64,000 bases of DNA from Rhodobacteraceae bacterium HTCC2150 (GTDB lineage Bacteria > Pseudomonadota > Alphaproteobacteria > Rhodobacterales > Rhodobacteraceae): the NCBI GenBank assembly GCA_000169395.1, contig AAXZ01000005.1, forward strand, positions 62,001-126,000, read 5' to 3'. The notes below the pieces were generated by a model that was given only the letters and a program-made list of their open reading frames with translations, was not told the DNA's origin and ran no database searches. The position numbers and the translations under genes were made by a program. Below, one piece after another: positions 7,384-16,444 of the stretch (within the stretch, counting starts at the first letter, position 1; the number at the start of each line of letters is the position of its first letter).

Positions 7384-8301
7384 ATGCCGATAAAATTACC
7401 CTCTGACTTGCCTGCCTTCCGAGTATTGGAAGAAGAAGGCGTGATGGTGATTTCACGTCGCAAAGCCGCACGTCAAGACATTCGCCCCCTAAAAATTGGC
7501 CTGTTGAATTTAATGCCCAAGAAAATTCAAACAGAAACCCAATTTGCACGCCTCATTGGGGCCACGCCTTTGCAGATTGATCTGACCCTAATTCGCATGT
7601 CAGAACATCAAACCCGCAATACGTCAGCGGCACACATGGAAACGTTCTACAAACCTTTTCAAGAGGTTAAGGATGAGAAATTTGATGGGTTAATCATCAC
7701 CGGCGCCCCAATTGAACACTTGGAATTCAGCGATGTGACCTATTGGAACGAGCTGATTGAGGTGATGAATTGGACGCAGACCAATGTGCATTCCACATTT
7801 GGCGTTTGCTGGGGTGGCATGGCCATGATCAACTATTTTCACGGTGTTAAGAAACATATGCTGGATGCCAAGGCATTTGGGTGTTTTCGTCATGAAAACC
7901 TTGAAAAGGCCTCGCCTTTCTTACGTGGTTTTTCCGATGAATGCGTGATCCCCGTTAGCCGCTGGACGGAAATGAAACAGGATGAAATCGATCAGGCAAA
8001 TGGGTTGAAAACTTTGCTTGGCTCACCTGAAACAGGCCCTGCCTTGGTTGAAGATAAGGACCATCGTGCGCTTTATATATTTAACCACTTTGAATATGAT
8101 GATGGCACGCTGAAACAAGAATATGATCGCGACGTTGAAGCGGGCACGCCAATAAATGTGCCGTGTCATTATTATCCCAATGATGATCCCAACCGCGCGC
8201 CCCTTAATCGTTGGCGCAGCCACGCGCATTTGCTTTATGGAAACTGGTTGAACCAAATTTACCAATCCACCCCTTACGATATGGCTGAAATTGGCAACTA
8301 G
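7384..8301 (+). CDS. metAA: homoserine O-acetyltransferase (MetA family)
   Basis: A 305-residue full-length MetA enzyme that acylates homoserine in the first committed step of methionine synthesis. The catalytic residues sit at canonical positions: Cys142 in FGVCWGG, His235 and Glu237 in NHFEYD. Position 111 is Glu (GAPIEHLEF). Work on MetA showed that Glu at 111 gives acetyl-CoA specificity while Gly gives succinyl-CoA, so this should be an acetyltransferase despite resemblance to E. coli succinyltransferase. ATG 7384 has AGGAAC upstream. The 33-base gap to the upstream gene leaves no room for a SAM riboswitch. It connects functionally to the methyl-transfer module at 51-56 kb. Confidence 0.9.
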   Translation: MPIKLPSDLPAFRVLEEEGVMVISRRKAARQDIRPLKIGLLNLMPKKIQTETQFARLIGATPLQIDLTLIRMSEHQTRNTSAAHMETFYKPFQEVKDEKFDGLIITGAPIEHLEFSDVTYWNELIEVMNWTQTNVHSTFGVCWGGMAMINYFHGVKKHMLDAKAFGCFRHENLEKASPFLRGFSDECVIPVSRWTEMKQDEIDQANGLKTLLGSPETGPALVEDKDHRALYIFNHFEYDDGTLKQEYDRDVEAGTPINVPCHYYPNDDPNRAPLNRWRSHAHLLYGNWLNQIYQSTPYDMAEIGN

Positions 8302-8358
8302 GCGCTATGCGGCCCACAGAATTCGCGGTAGGCTGGCAATAATAAATCGGAGCCCACA

Positions 8359-9228
8359 ATGACCCTTCCTTTTGACGGCAAAATCAGTGCTTATTACAAA
8401 AATGATGCGCCGCAAGATGTGCGTGACGCCATTGCGACGGCCAAAAAGAAGCATGTTCTAAATCCCAAATACCCTTTTGCAAAAGTAATGAACAAACAGG
8501 ACTACGAGGCGGAAATGGCCGCTTTGCAGATTGAATTGGTCAAAATGCAGGCTTGGGTTAAAGAAACTGGCGCCCGTGTAGCAGTGGTTTTTGAAGGGCG
8601 CGATGCGGCTGGCAAAGGCGGCACAATCAAGCGGATCACCCAACACCTTAGTTCGCGAATTGCGCGGATCGTGGCCCTGACCAAACCCACCGAACGCGAA
8701 CAGGGCGAATGGTATTTCCAACGTTATATCAAAGAATTACCTGCACGCGAAGAAATGTCATTGTTTGATCGCAGTTGGTATAATCGTGGTGTTGTGGAAC
8801 ATGTGTTTGAATTCTGTACCCCCGATCAACGAGAGGTTTTCTTTGGTCAATTGGCGGATTATGAAAATCTGTTGATTAATGACGGTATCTATCTGACTAA
8901 GATTTGGTTGAATGTCGGACGTGCGGAACAGTTGAACCGTTTCTTGGAACGCGAAAAAGATCCGCTAAAGCAATGGAAACTAAGCTGGATTGACGTTGAA
9001 GGTCTAAACCGTTGGGATGCTTATTCTGACGCCATCAAGGAAACTTTAACCCGCAGCCACAGTGAAAATGCACCATGGACCGTTGTGCGATCAGACGACA
9101 AGCGACGTGCAAGGATTGCTGCTATCAAAACCGTTCTATCACGGCTTCCTTATACGGGTCGCGATGATGCCTTCGTCAATGACATCGACGGCCAAATTTG
9201 CGGCGGGCCAGATATCTGGGATGTCTAA
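8359..9228 (+). CDS. ppk2: polyphosphate kinase 2
   Basis: A 289-residue PPK2 that reversibly transfers phosphate between polyphosphate and nucleoside diphosphates. It has the Walker [16 protein letters not shown] (about residues 77-91), the lid region [16 protein letters not shown], and the Walker B with following Arg pair, [15 protein letters not shown] (about 132-146), in the order of the family. Length fits a one-domain class I enzyme. ATG 8359 has GGAG seven bases upstream. Its last 8 bases overlap the TetR gene, so the two are translationally coupled. Confidence 0.92.
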   Translation: MTLPFDGKISAYYKNDAPQDVRDAIATAKKKHVLNPKYPFAKVMNKQDYEAEMAALQIELVKMQAWVKETGARVAVVFEGRDAAGKGGTIKRITQHLSSRIARIVALTKPTEREQGEWYFQRYIKELPAREEMSLFDRSWYNRGVVEHVFEFCTPDQREVFFGQLADYENLLINDGIYLTKIWLNVGRAEQLNRFLEREKDPLKQWKLSWIDVEGLNRWDAYSDAIKETLTRSHSENAPWTVVRSDDKRRARIAAIKTVLSRLPYTGRDDAFVNDIDGQICGGPDIWDV

Positions 9229-9841
9229 ACGCGGCTATCACCATGGAAATTTACGTCAGGCTTTGGTCGATGCGGCGTTGATTTTGATCGAACAGAAGGG
9301 GCCAACTGGTTTCACCTTGGCCGAGGCGGCAAAAACCGCTGGGGTTACGCCCGCTGCCGTGTACCGTCATTTCGGTGGCCGCGAAGAATTAATCGCGGAA
9401 GGCGCGCAACAAGGGTACGACATTTTCGCGGACCTTATGGAATACGCTTATCGTGATGGGAAACCCTCAGCCTTGGCCGCATTTGAGGCAACAGGTCGTG
9501 CCTATCTTGCCTTTGCACGCAAATATCCAGGCCATTATCAGGCAATGTTTGAAAGTGGCCTTTCATTAAATGCATATCCCGATCTTAATTTGGCCGCCAC
9601 CCGTGCCCAAGGCGTGCTTACCCGCGCCGCAGATTCCCTCTCACAACATATTCCTGCCGACAAACGTCCGCCATCTGCGATGTTTTCCGCCCATATTTGG
9701 GCGCTAAGTCACGGTGTTGTCGAATTATTTGCCCGAGGCAATCCTGGGGCCAAGGGACAGTTTCCACCCGAGGAACTCCTTGAAAGTGGTATTGGGATCT
9801 ATTTGCGCGGCCTAGGACTTATTCCGCCGGACGATCACTAA
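9221..9841 (+). CDS. TetR/AcrR-family transcriptional regulator
   Basis: A 206-residue regulator with an N-terminal [28 protein letters not shown]-type start, then [26 protein letters not shown] (about residues 32-57) as the recognition helix region. The C-terminal ligand domain resembles the WHG class ([31 protein letters not shown]). The ATG at 9221 overlaps the end of ppk2; the longer upstream frame lies inside ppk2 and is disregarded. Coupling to ppk2 suggests that it may control ppk2 or itself, but no operator was identified. It ends convergently with lpxB, overlapping that gene's end by 23 bases. Confidence 0.87.
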   Translation: MSKRGYHHGNLRQALVDAALILIEQKGPTGFTLAEAAKTAGVTPAAVYRHFGGREELIAEGAQQGYDIFADLMEYAYRDGKPSALAAFEATGRAYLAFARKYPGHYQAMFESGLSLNAYPDLNLAATRAQGVLTRAADSLSQHIPADKRPPSAMFSAHIWALSHGVVELFARGNPGAKGQFPPEELLESGIGIYLRGLGLIPPDDH

Positions 9842-11003
9842 GATCACGCAAAATTGCCTTTGCAGCCCGCAGACCAGGGGCCTCACCACCCTGCCCTAAT
9901 GCAGCCATTGTATCGCTCATCGCATCACGTTGGCGCATTTGCACTTGATCCGAGTTCATCAGCGATGTGACACCTTTTGTGATTTTATCTGGCGTGCAAT
10001 TTTCCAACAAAAATTCTGGCACATGGCGAGTGTCACTGATCAAGTTTACCAAAGTTACTGTATCTTGACGGTAAAGACGGCGCATGATGATCCGCGAAAG
10101 AGGCGCAAGATCATAGGCAACCACCATTGGCGTGTTTGCAGCCGCCAATTCTAATGAAACGGTGCCAGAAGCCGCCAACGCAAAATCAGCCTGCGCATAT
10201 ATTGCCCGTTTCTGCGCCTCGGCTGTCTCAACCGACATGCCACTGGGATCAAAGAGTAAACAGCCTGCAGGCCAGCTTTCCATTTGTTGCGTTAATTCAT
10301 TTGCCACAGATCGCGCCGCGGCAACTGTGATTTGCAAATCCGGATGCACCGCCTTGATCTTATGAATTGCCGCCCCAAAAATTGGCGCCAAACGTTTAAT
10401 TTCAGACTTACGTGACCCCGGTAGAACGACCAGTGTTTTCCTCTTCTCATCAATAACAGCAGGCAGATCAGCGGGGTTTGCCGCCACTTCAGCCACAATT
10501 GGATGCCCTACAAAATCACATTGAATGCTGCTGTCCGCCCAGTATTTTGGTTCAAACGGGAAAAGCGCCAGCATTTGGTCGATCACGCCTTGCAGTTTGG
10601 CAACGCGCCCTGGGCGCCATGCCCAAACAGTAGGGGCCACATAATGAACCGTGCGAATGTCGCTTGCCGCTTTCACTTGTTTAGCCACACGAAATGAAAA
10701 ATCCGGGCTATCAATTGTGATCAAGGCATCGGGTGACAATTCAATCACCGCCTCAGCGGTTTGTTTTATACGACGTTTTAGGGCGAAGTATTTAGGCAGA
10801 ATTTCAGCCAGCCCCATAACGCTAAGCTCATCCATTGGGAAAATGCTATTCAGGCCTGCCGCTTGCATTTCAACACCGCCAACGCCATGAAAAACAACGT
10901 CTGGAACCAGTTCGCGCAGCCCCTTCATCAATGCGGCACCTAATCGATCGCCCGAAGGTTCACCCGCCACAAGAAAGAACACAGGCGCATTCACATCCTT
11001 CAT
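9819..11003 (-). CDS. lpxB: lipid-A-disaccharide synthase
   Basis: A 394-residue GT19 glycosyltransferase that joins UDP-2,3-diacylglucosamine to lipid X, making the lipid A disaccharide at the inner membrane. N-terminal FFLVAGEPSGDRLGAALM (about residues 9-26) is the family signature. YVAPTVWAWRPGR, LPGSRKSEI and ALAASGTVSLELA are the expected nucleotide-sugar-binding motifs. It is last in the minus-strand lpx run; its start overlaps the lpxI stop by 4 bases. Confidence 0.95.
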   Translation of the reverse strand: MKDVNAPVFFLVAGEPSGDRLGAALMKGLRELVPDVVFHGVGGVEMQAAGLNSIFPMDELSVMGLAEILPKYFALKRRIKQTAEAVIELSPDALITIDSPDFSFRVAKQVKAASDIRTVHYVAPTVWAWRPGRVAKLQGVIDQMLALFPFEPKYWADSSIQCDFVGHPIVAEVAANPADLPAVIDEKRKTLVVLPGSRKSEIKRLAPIFGAAIHKIKAVHPDLQITVAAARSVANELTQQMESWPAGCLLFDPSGMSVETAEAQKRAIYAQADFALAASGTVSLELAAANTPMVVAYDLAPLSRIIMRRLYRQDTVTLVNLISDTRHVPEFLLENCTPDKITKGVTSLMNSDQVQMRQRDAMSDTMAALGQGGEAPGLRAAKAILRDLSDRPAE

Positions 11004-11791
11004 GCACTGGCCCAGATGGTGATGCCCGCGTCATCTGCCAATTGAATAGTCTGCGCACGATCTAGAACCATGACGTGTCCTGCCTGCAAGCAAATGCCGG
11101 TTAACCCTGCATCACTTACAGCTTTGATCGTGGCGGGGCCAATGGTTGGCATATCAATGCGTAAGTCCTGACCAGATTTTGTGCGCTTCACCAAAACCCC
11201 ACCTTTGGGCAACTGAACACGGGTGTTTTGCACAAATTTCAATAATTGATCGGTGCCTTGCAGGGTTTCAATGCCGATGCATTGTCCGTTACTGACAACA
11301 CATCCTTGCCCCACATCAAGTGGGCTTAGGGCCGCAAGGATTTCAATACCACGCAGAGCATCGTTTTGTAACTTATCCAGTTCAGCACCACACATTATTC
11401 CGTCCATCACCAAAAGATCTGGCAACAAATCGTGGGCAGCAACGATTTCAAATCCTGCTTCAGTGAAGATGGCCAAAACTTCGCGAAGCAATCCATCATC
11501 ACCTTTGGCTAATGCGGCCATGATACGTGGCGCCAATTGCATCGTGGTTGAATCAAGACGCGCAGGATCAAGGGCCGGACGTTGCATCGCACCTGCAAAT
11601 ACTAGCTTGGTTACTCCTTCGTCATGCAAAGCCGCGAACAATTCACCCAATCGTTCAAATTCGGCTTCTATGATTGTATTTTTGCTGTTCGCCGTGGTTG
11701 CGACGCCTTTGAGGCGCACCAAGACCCCTGCCGTTTCAGCAGACAACATTTCGGGCAATGAACCACTTCCGGCAATGATACCAACAGTCAT
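11000..11791 (-). CDS. lpxI: UDP-2,3-diacylglucosamine pyrophosphatase LpxI
   Basis: A 263-residue LpxI (DUF1009) protein, the alphaproteobacterial replacement for LpxH. It hydrolyses UDP-2,3-diacylglucosamine to lipid X. The N-terminal VGIIAGSGSLPEML and the C-terminal GVLVKRTKSGQDLRIDMPTIGPAT and GICLQAGHVMVLD segments match the family. It sits between lpxA and lpxB, 4 bases after lpxA and overlapping lpxB by 4 bases, the usual order in this class. Confidence 0.93.
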   Translation of the reverse strand: MTVGIIAGSGSLPEMLSAETAGVLVRLKGVATTANSKNTIIEAEFERLGELFAALHDEGVTKLVFAGAMQRPALDPARLDSTTMQLAPRIMAALAKGDDGLLREVLAIFTEAGFEIVAAHDLLPDLLVMDGIMCGAELDKLQNDALRGIEILAALSPLDVGQGCVVSNGQCIGIETLQGTDQLLKFVQNTRVQLPKGGVLVKRTKSGQDLRIDMPTIGPATIKAVSDAGLTGICLQAGHVMVLDRAQTIQLADDAGITIWASA

Positions 11792-11795
11792 GATA

Positions 11796-12593
11796 TCAAC
11801 TCGGTGTTAGATAAGAACGATCACTGGCGCCCAGAACGAAATCAACGATTTCACGAACGAGGTCGCTTTCGTTTTCTTCGCCCAAACGACGTGCCCGTTC
11901 TTGGAAAGCACCCTCGCCCTGTGCCAAAGCCTGAAACGCCGCGCGTAATGCCATAATGTCAGTGCGATCAACGCCTTTGCGTTTCAGCCCAACAAGGTTC
12001 AACCCATCTAGCGTGCCACGAGGGCCTTGAACCAGTCCATGCGGTATCACGTCATTCGTGACCATTGTTACGGCGCCAATAATAGCACCTTTGCCAATCC
12101 GCACCCACTGGTGGATGCCAGAAAGGCCGCCAATGATTACGTCATCATCGACAATACAATGACCAGCGAGGGCCGATTGATTGGCCATAATCACGCGATT
12201 GCCAACAATCACATCATGGCCAACATGCGCACCTGTCATAAATAGGCAATCATCGCCCACTTGGGTTAACCCGCCACCGCCAGCTGTCCCAAGATTAAGC
12301 GTAGCCCCTTCACGAATGCGATTGCGCTTGCCGACAACCAGACGTGTTTCTTCGCCTGCGTATTTTAAATCTTGTGGGACTTCGCCCACACAAGCGAAAG
12401 GAAATACAATTGTTTCATCGCCAATTTCCGTCCAGCCGGTTACAACAGCGTGGTTTTTGATGATCACACCGCGCCCTAGGCGCACATTTGGCCCAACAAC
12501 GGAAAATGCCCCGATTTGACAATCAGGCCCAACGATGGCGCCCTCTTCAACCACTGCAGATGCGTGGATATTTGCAGTGGTATCGATGCTCAT
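11796..12593 (-). CDS. lpxA: acyl-ACP--UDP-N-acetylglucosamine O-acyltransferase
   Basis: A 265-residue LpxA, the first enzyme of lipid A synthesis, transferring a 3-hydroxyacyl chain from ACP to UDP-GlcNAc. The N-terminal two-thirds is a left-handed beta-helix of hexapeptide repeats (IHASAVVEEGAIVGPDCQIG and onward). The catalytic His lies in TGAHVGHDVIVGN. The C-terminal helical part (RTDIMALRAAFQAL) is present. It starts one base after the fabZ stop, on the same strand. Confidence 0.95.
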   Translation of the reverse strand: MSIDTTANIHASAVVEEGAIVGPDCQIGAFSVVGPNVRLGRGVIIKNHAVVTGWTEIGDETIVFPFACVGEVPQDLKYAGEETRLVVGKRNRIREGATLNLGTAGGGGLTQVGDDCLFMTGAHVGHDVIVGNRVIMANQSALAGHCIVDDDVIIGGLSGIHQWVRIGKGAIIGAVTMVTNDVIPHGLVQGPRGTLDGLNLVGLKRKGVDRTDIMALRAAFQALAQGEGAFQERARRLGEENESDLVREIVDFVLGASDRSYLTPS

Positions 12594-12594
12594 A

Positions 12595-13056
12595 TTAGTC
12601 GCCTGTCATGTCGAACATTGCGGTCAAATCGGCCTCGGCGGCAACCTCACCATCCACAGATGCAACGCCATGGAATTTCCAAACCTTACCGCGCCCGCGT
12701 GTTACCTCGACGTGCATTTCAAGTACATCACCGGGCACAACTTTGCGACGGAATTTCACGTTATCAAGCGCCATGAAATAGACCAGCAATTCCTTGTCGA
12801 CCAAATCAAGTGTGATCCCAACTAGAACCGCTGCTGACTGGGCCATAGCCTCAACAATCATTACACCAGGCATAATTGGTGCCTTTGGGAAGTGGCCTTC
12901 AAAATGGGGCTCATTGGCTGTCACATTCTTAATGCCAACAGCACTTTTGTGCGGAACAATGTCGCGAACCTTATCAACCAACAAAAACGGATAACGATGC
13001 GGAATAATGCGTTTGATCAGATCAAGATCGGCGGATGTTGGTTTATCTTCGGACAT
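12595..13056 (-). CDS. fabZ: 3-hydroxyacyl-ACP dehydratase FabZ
   Basis: A 153-residue hot-dog-fold dehydratase of fatty-acid elongation. It shows [14 protein letters not shown] and the catalytic segment [25 protein letters not shown] with its His. I start it at 13056 (MSEDKPTS) and not at an ATG 36 bases upstream because a very strong AAGGGGGGA lies 7 bases before 13056. Placing fabZ beside lpxA lets the two pathways share 3-hydroxyacyl-ACP. lpxD, often found here in other alphaproteobacteria, is absent. Confidence 0.94.
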   Translation of the reverse strand: MSEDKPTSADLDLIKRIIPHRYPFLLVDKVRDIVPHKSAVGIKNVTANEPHFEGHFPKAPIMPGVMIVEAMAQSAAVLVGITLDLVDKELLVYFMALDNVKFRRKVVPGDVLEMHVEVTRGRGKVWKFHGVASVDGEVAAEADLTAMFDMTGD

Positions 13057-13144
13057 AGTTTGTCCCCCCTTAATTTTGCTTAACTTAGCCATAACAATTC
13101 AAGCAACTTGTCACAAGTTCAGAAAAACTGCTTTCGCAGAACCT

Positions 13145-13699
13145 TTAACGATCAGGTCCAACACCAAGGTCGGCATCAATACGCGAGATGATTTGATCTG
13201 TTAAATCGGTTTCAGGCGCAGACCAGATGACGGCACGCGTATCGACAAGGACACCGACTTGATTTTCTTTAAGAACTTTAAGAATTACTGCGCGCGTTTC
13301 AGTCTGAAAAAACTGTCGATTCAGGTCAGAAATGTTCGCCAATTCACGTTCTTTTTCACGTTGTTTATCGCGTATCGCGACCACTTTTTGGTCAAACGCC
13401 AATGCGAGGGCTCGAAATTCTGCCTGATCAAGAATGCCGCGCTGCACGGTAAGTGCTTCTTCTTCTTCTTTCAGCTCAACAGAAACCCGTTCATTTTCAG
13501 AATTTAACAAAAAGACTTCATTTTGAAAGGATTCTACCAGTCGTTTGCCAAACAGCGTTCTTTGAAAAACGATTTCTTGATCGACAGTAAATACGCCGCC
13601 TGAAATTTCAGAACCCAACGAAAACTGTGCTTGGGCAGGAATAGCCCAAGTAAGCATGACCCCCCAAATACAAGCCGCTATGAAGTTAAGCGGCCTCAT
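13145..13699 (-). CDS. skp: OmpH/Skp family periplasmic chaperone
   Basis: A 184-residue periplasmic protein with a signal peptide (FIAACIWGVMLTWAIPAQAQ, cleavage after AQA about residue 24), followed by a short VFTVDQEIVFQRTLFGKR head and a long charged helical region (ERVSVELKEEEEALTVQRG to EKERELANISDLNRQF) that should form the coiled-coil tentacles of Skp. It escorts unfolded outer-membrane proteins to the BAM complex. It starts immediately after the bamA stop, so the two are co-transcribed. Confidence 0.88.
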   Translation of the reverse strand: MRPLNFIAACIWGVMLTWAIPAQAQFSLGSEISGGVFTVDQEIVFQRTLFGKRLVESFQNEVFLLNSENERVSVELKEEEEALTVQRGILDQAEFRALALAFDQKVVAIRDKQREKERELANISDLNRQFFQTETRAVILKVLKENQVGVLVDTRAVIWSAPETDLTDQIISRIDADLGVGPDR

Positions 13700-16018
13700 T
13701 TAGAACGCTGTTGAAATCGTGAATTCGAAGTTTAGCTCTTTATCAGTTGATTGTTTCAAAATTGGACGTGAGAAATTGAAACGCAGCGGTCCAATTGCAG
13801 TTTTCCAAAAGATAGAAACCCCAGCTGCAGATCTTAGATGCAGACCGTCATCAATACCGGGAACCGATGATTTATCATCCAGCCCCCAAACCGAACCTAC
13901 ATCCAAGAATGCGCCGCCAGTAATTCCATATTCAGCAGGCAAGCCGATTGGGAATTCTGCCTCAAAACGTGCAGCGGCATAAAAGTTACCACCCAAAGGA
14001 TCCGACGTTGCTGTATCATATGGACCAATTGAGTTGGGTTCGAAACCGCGCATCTGCGCCGTATTTAAGAAAAATCGATCTGTGATTTTGGTTGATCCAG
14101 ACAAAACATTGATAGCACCAGCTTCAAATGCAGCACGCAAAATTACCTCTTCTTGCATAATGCTTTGTTCCGCCTGGGCTTTCGCTAAGGTCCGGATATA
14201 CTGAGCAGAAGAACCAGGGCCGACATAGTCTTGTTCAAAACTCAACAAATAGCCAGCATTAGGATTAAGGCCAGTTTTTCGACTATCAAACGAGTATTTA
14301 TACCCAACGCTGCTTTTCCAAAGGTTGCCAGAATCTGCAATTATGTCGGCCGATGCAGCGGCATCTACCGAACTGATGTCCTCGTATCTAAATCCGAGCC
14401 TTACTTGAAAACGCCCATTTTCACTGACGGGGAATTCAAACGATGGTGAAAAGAAGAAGTTAGTTACTTGGTATTTATCTGCGGTGTCTTCAGAATAACC
14501 CCCATTAATCGCAAAGCTAAGCTCACGACCTAGGTAGTTTGGTTCAGCGAAGGCCAAAGTCAAAGATCTAGCGTTATCAACCGTTCCAATCGTGGCACTT
14601 AGCGTTTGTCCCCGGCCAAGGAAATTGGTTTCAGAAAAGTTCGCATTTAGCCCAATACCTGATGTTGTCGAATAACTGGCACCGAAACCAAGAGAACCAG
14701 TCGGTTGCTCTTCGACATCAACATCCAAAACGATTTGATCTGGCGCGGATCCTTCGCGTGTTTCAACTTCTGCACTGCTAAAGAAGCCCATTGCACGGAT
14801 ACGCTCAGCCGCATTGAGGATTGCGCGAGGGTTAAACGGATCACCCTCAACGGTATCAAATTCGTTCCGGACAACGCGATCCAAAGTTGTGTTATTTCCT
14901 TCGATATCGATACGCTCAACAAATATCCGCGGACCCTTTTCCAGAACAAATTCGATATCTAAAGTTAAGTCAGCGTCATTACGTGTAATCCGCGGTGTTG
15001 CGCGGATGAAATTCAAGTCTTGCTGCAACGCCAGACGCTCTAATCGCGCAATCGAATTCTCGACCCCGCTTGGAGAATAGACCTGACCCGTCTTAATTTT
15101 CAAAATCGCCAGATATGCATCGGGGTCAATTTCAGCCAGATCACTAGAAGTCGTAACTTCGCCAATTTTGAATTGCTGACCTTCCTGAATTGAGAACGTA
15201 ATGAAATAGGCGTCACGCGTACGCGCGGCCTCGGCTGTCACGTCAGGAATGTTGAAATCCACAAACCCGCGCGAGATATAGAAATCTGCAAGCAACTGTT
15301 TGTCAAATTCCAAACGATCCGCAATGAATGAATCTGATTTAATAAAAGCCCGGAAGAGCCCAGCCTGTTTTGTTTCAAGAACACGACGCAGACGACGGTC
15401 AGAGAAGTAACGGTTGCCGACAAAACCAATCCGTTCATTAGCAACAACACGCCCTTCTGTCACTTCGAATACCAAATCCACACGGTTTTCAGAGCGTGGA
15501 ATTAAAACGGGCGTTACTGTCGCGGACAAACGCCCTTGTTGGCGATATGCAGCGGTGATTTGTGCAGCATCTGCTTCTGCAATACTGGGGCTATACACAC
15601 GGCGTGACTTGGATTGCAAAAACTCTAAGATATCCTCATCTTTTAGACGCTTATTGCCCTCGACGTTAATACGACTGATTGTTGGGTATTCTTTTACGAC
15701 AATTTTCAAACGATTGCCCTGCGGAACAATTTCAACGCTTTCAAAAAGTCCAGAACCAAGCAAATTCTGATAAGCGGCATTCAGCTGACCACCCGTAACT
15801 GTTTCGCCACGTTTAATGCCAGTATAGCTGAGAACCGTGTTACTTTCGACGCGTTGATTGCCTTCGATGCTAACAGATGTGAAACGATATGGCTGAGCCT
15901 CAGCAGCACATGCCCAGATCATTGCGCAAAGAACAATAAATGTTAGAAAAGTACAATAAATCGTGGATTTAAGACCACGCGACTTTGCAATTGCTTCAAC
16001 TCGATAATTAGTGCCCAT
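13700..16018 (-). CDS. bamA: outer membrane protein assembly factor BamA
   Basis: BamA, about 772 residues, is the Omp85 core of the outer-membrane protein insertion machine. After a signal segment (TIYCTFLTFIVLCAMIWACAAEAQ) come five POTRA repeats (about residues 28-410), with tell-tale GNQRVESNTVLSYTGIKRGE, GNKRLKDEDILEF and GNNTTLDRVVRNEF, then a 16-strand barrel ending in FEFTISTAF with terminal Phe. The lid segment is MRGFEPNSIGP. I choose ATG 16018; the frame extends 24 codons further to 16090, but that part has no signal-peptide character. It is followed directly by skp. Confidence 0.95.
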   Translation of the reverse strand: MGTNYRVEAIAKSRGLKSTIYCTFLTFIVLCAMIWACAAEAQPYRFTSVSIEGNQRVESNTVLSYTGIKRGETVTGGQLNAAYQNLLGSGLFESVEIVPQGNRLKIVVKEYPTISRINVEGNKRLKDEDILEFLQSKSRRVYSPSIAEADAAQITAAYRQQGRLSATVTPVLIPRSENRVDLVFEVTEGRVVANERIGFVGNRYFSDRRLRRVLETKQAGLFRAFIKSDSFIADRLEFDKQLLADFYISRGFVDFNIPDVTAEAARTRDAYFITFSIQEGQQFKIGEVTTSSDLAEIDPDAYLAILKIKTGQVYSPSGVENSIARLERLALQQDLNFIRATPRITRNDADLTLDIEFVLEKGPRIFVERIDIEGNNTTLDRVVRNEFDTVEGDPFNPRAILNAAERIRAMGFFSSAEVETREGSAPDQIVLDVDVEEQPTGSLGFGASYSTTSGIGLNANFSETNFLGRGQTLSATIGTVDNARSLTLAFAEPNYLGRELSFAINGGYSEDTADKYQVTNFFFSPSFEFPVSENGRFQVRLGFRYEDISSVDAAASADIIADSGNLWKSSVGYKYSFDSRKTGLNPNAGYLLSFEQDYVGPGSSAQYIRTLAKAQAEQSIMQEEVILRAAFEAGAINVLSGSTKITDRFFLNTAQMRGFEPNSIGPYDTATSDPLGGNFYAAARFEAEFPIGLPAEYGITGGAFLDVGSVWGLDDKSSVPGIDDGLHLRSAAGVSIFWKTAIGPLRFNFSRPILKQSTDKELNFEFTISTAF

Positions 16019-16179
16019 AGCAGCGATTCTCGCCTTGTTAGTCCCAGATATAGTGTTGCTAACGGGAATAGACACAGATGTCAAAAACAAGAACGGCCCA
16101 TGTGGAGTTATCCACAGGGGGCCGCATGAAGTTTAGGGACGTATTTACCGCACCTTTATGGCACGATATCGGAAATGTC

Positions 16180-16305
16180 TTAAAGTGATCCGATGAAGGC
16201 ACCAGCCAACAACGCACCACCAACAGCGCCAAGCATGATGAAACGGTCAGCATTCAGCCCCATCAGCAGGGAAACACCTTGATAACCAGATTGAATGTAA
16301 CGCAT
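16180..16305 (-). CDS. 41-residue single-span membrane protein
   Basis: An ATG at 16305 with AAAGGA seven bases upstream opens a 41-codon frame ending at TAA 16180-16182. The product starts MRYIQSGYQGVSLLMG, continues NADRFIMLG and has a C-terminal hydrophobic segment (AVGGALLAGAFIGSL) that would span or insert in the membrane. It lies in the 426-base gap between bamA and rseP, in the same direction. I believe similar short ORFs occur at this place in other Rhodobacterales, but that is memory. Function is unknown; the site suggests an envelope role. The rest of the gap holds no other gene. Confidence 0.7.
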   Translation of the reverse strand: MRYIQSGYQGVSLLMGLNADRFIMLGAVGGALLAGAFIGSL

Positions 16306-16444
16306 TTGATATCCTTTCTTGAACGATAGATCCAAGATGCCCGTCAAATGGGGCGCAAATGTGACCCAGCCGAGAAAAGGTTGTGACTATTCCGCAATTT
16401 AGCCCATGACGTTGAGTCAATTGATTGCATCAAAGATTTATTGC

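Noticed and set aside
11253-11810. 185-codon plus-strand frame opposite lpxI
   Set aside because: Antisense shadow of lpxI; low-complexity Ser/Asn/Arg-rich product with no family features.
16421-16433. TTGATTGCATCAA as an FNR box in the bamA-rseP gap
   Set aside because: The half-sites are separated by 3 bases instead of 4, and the position relative to the small gene (116 bases upstream) does not support it.
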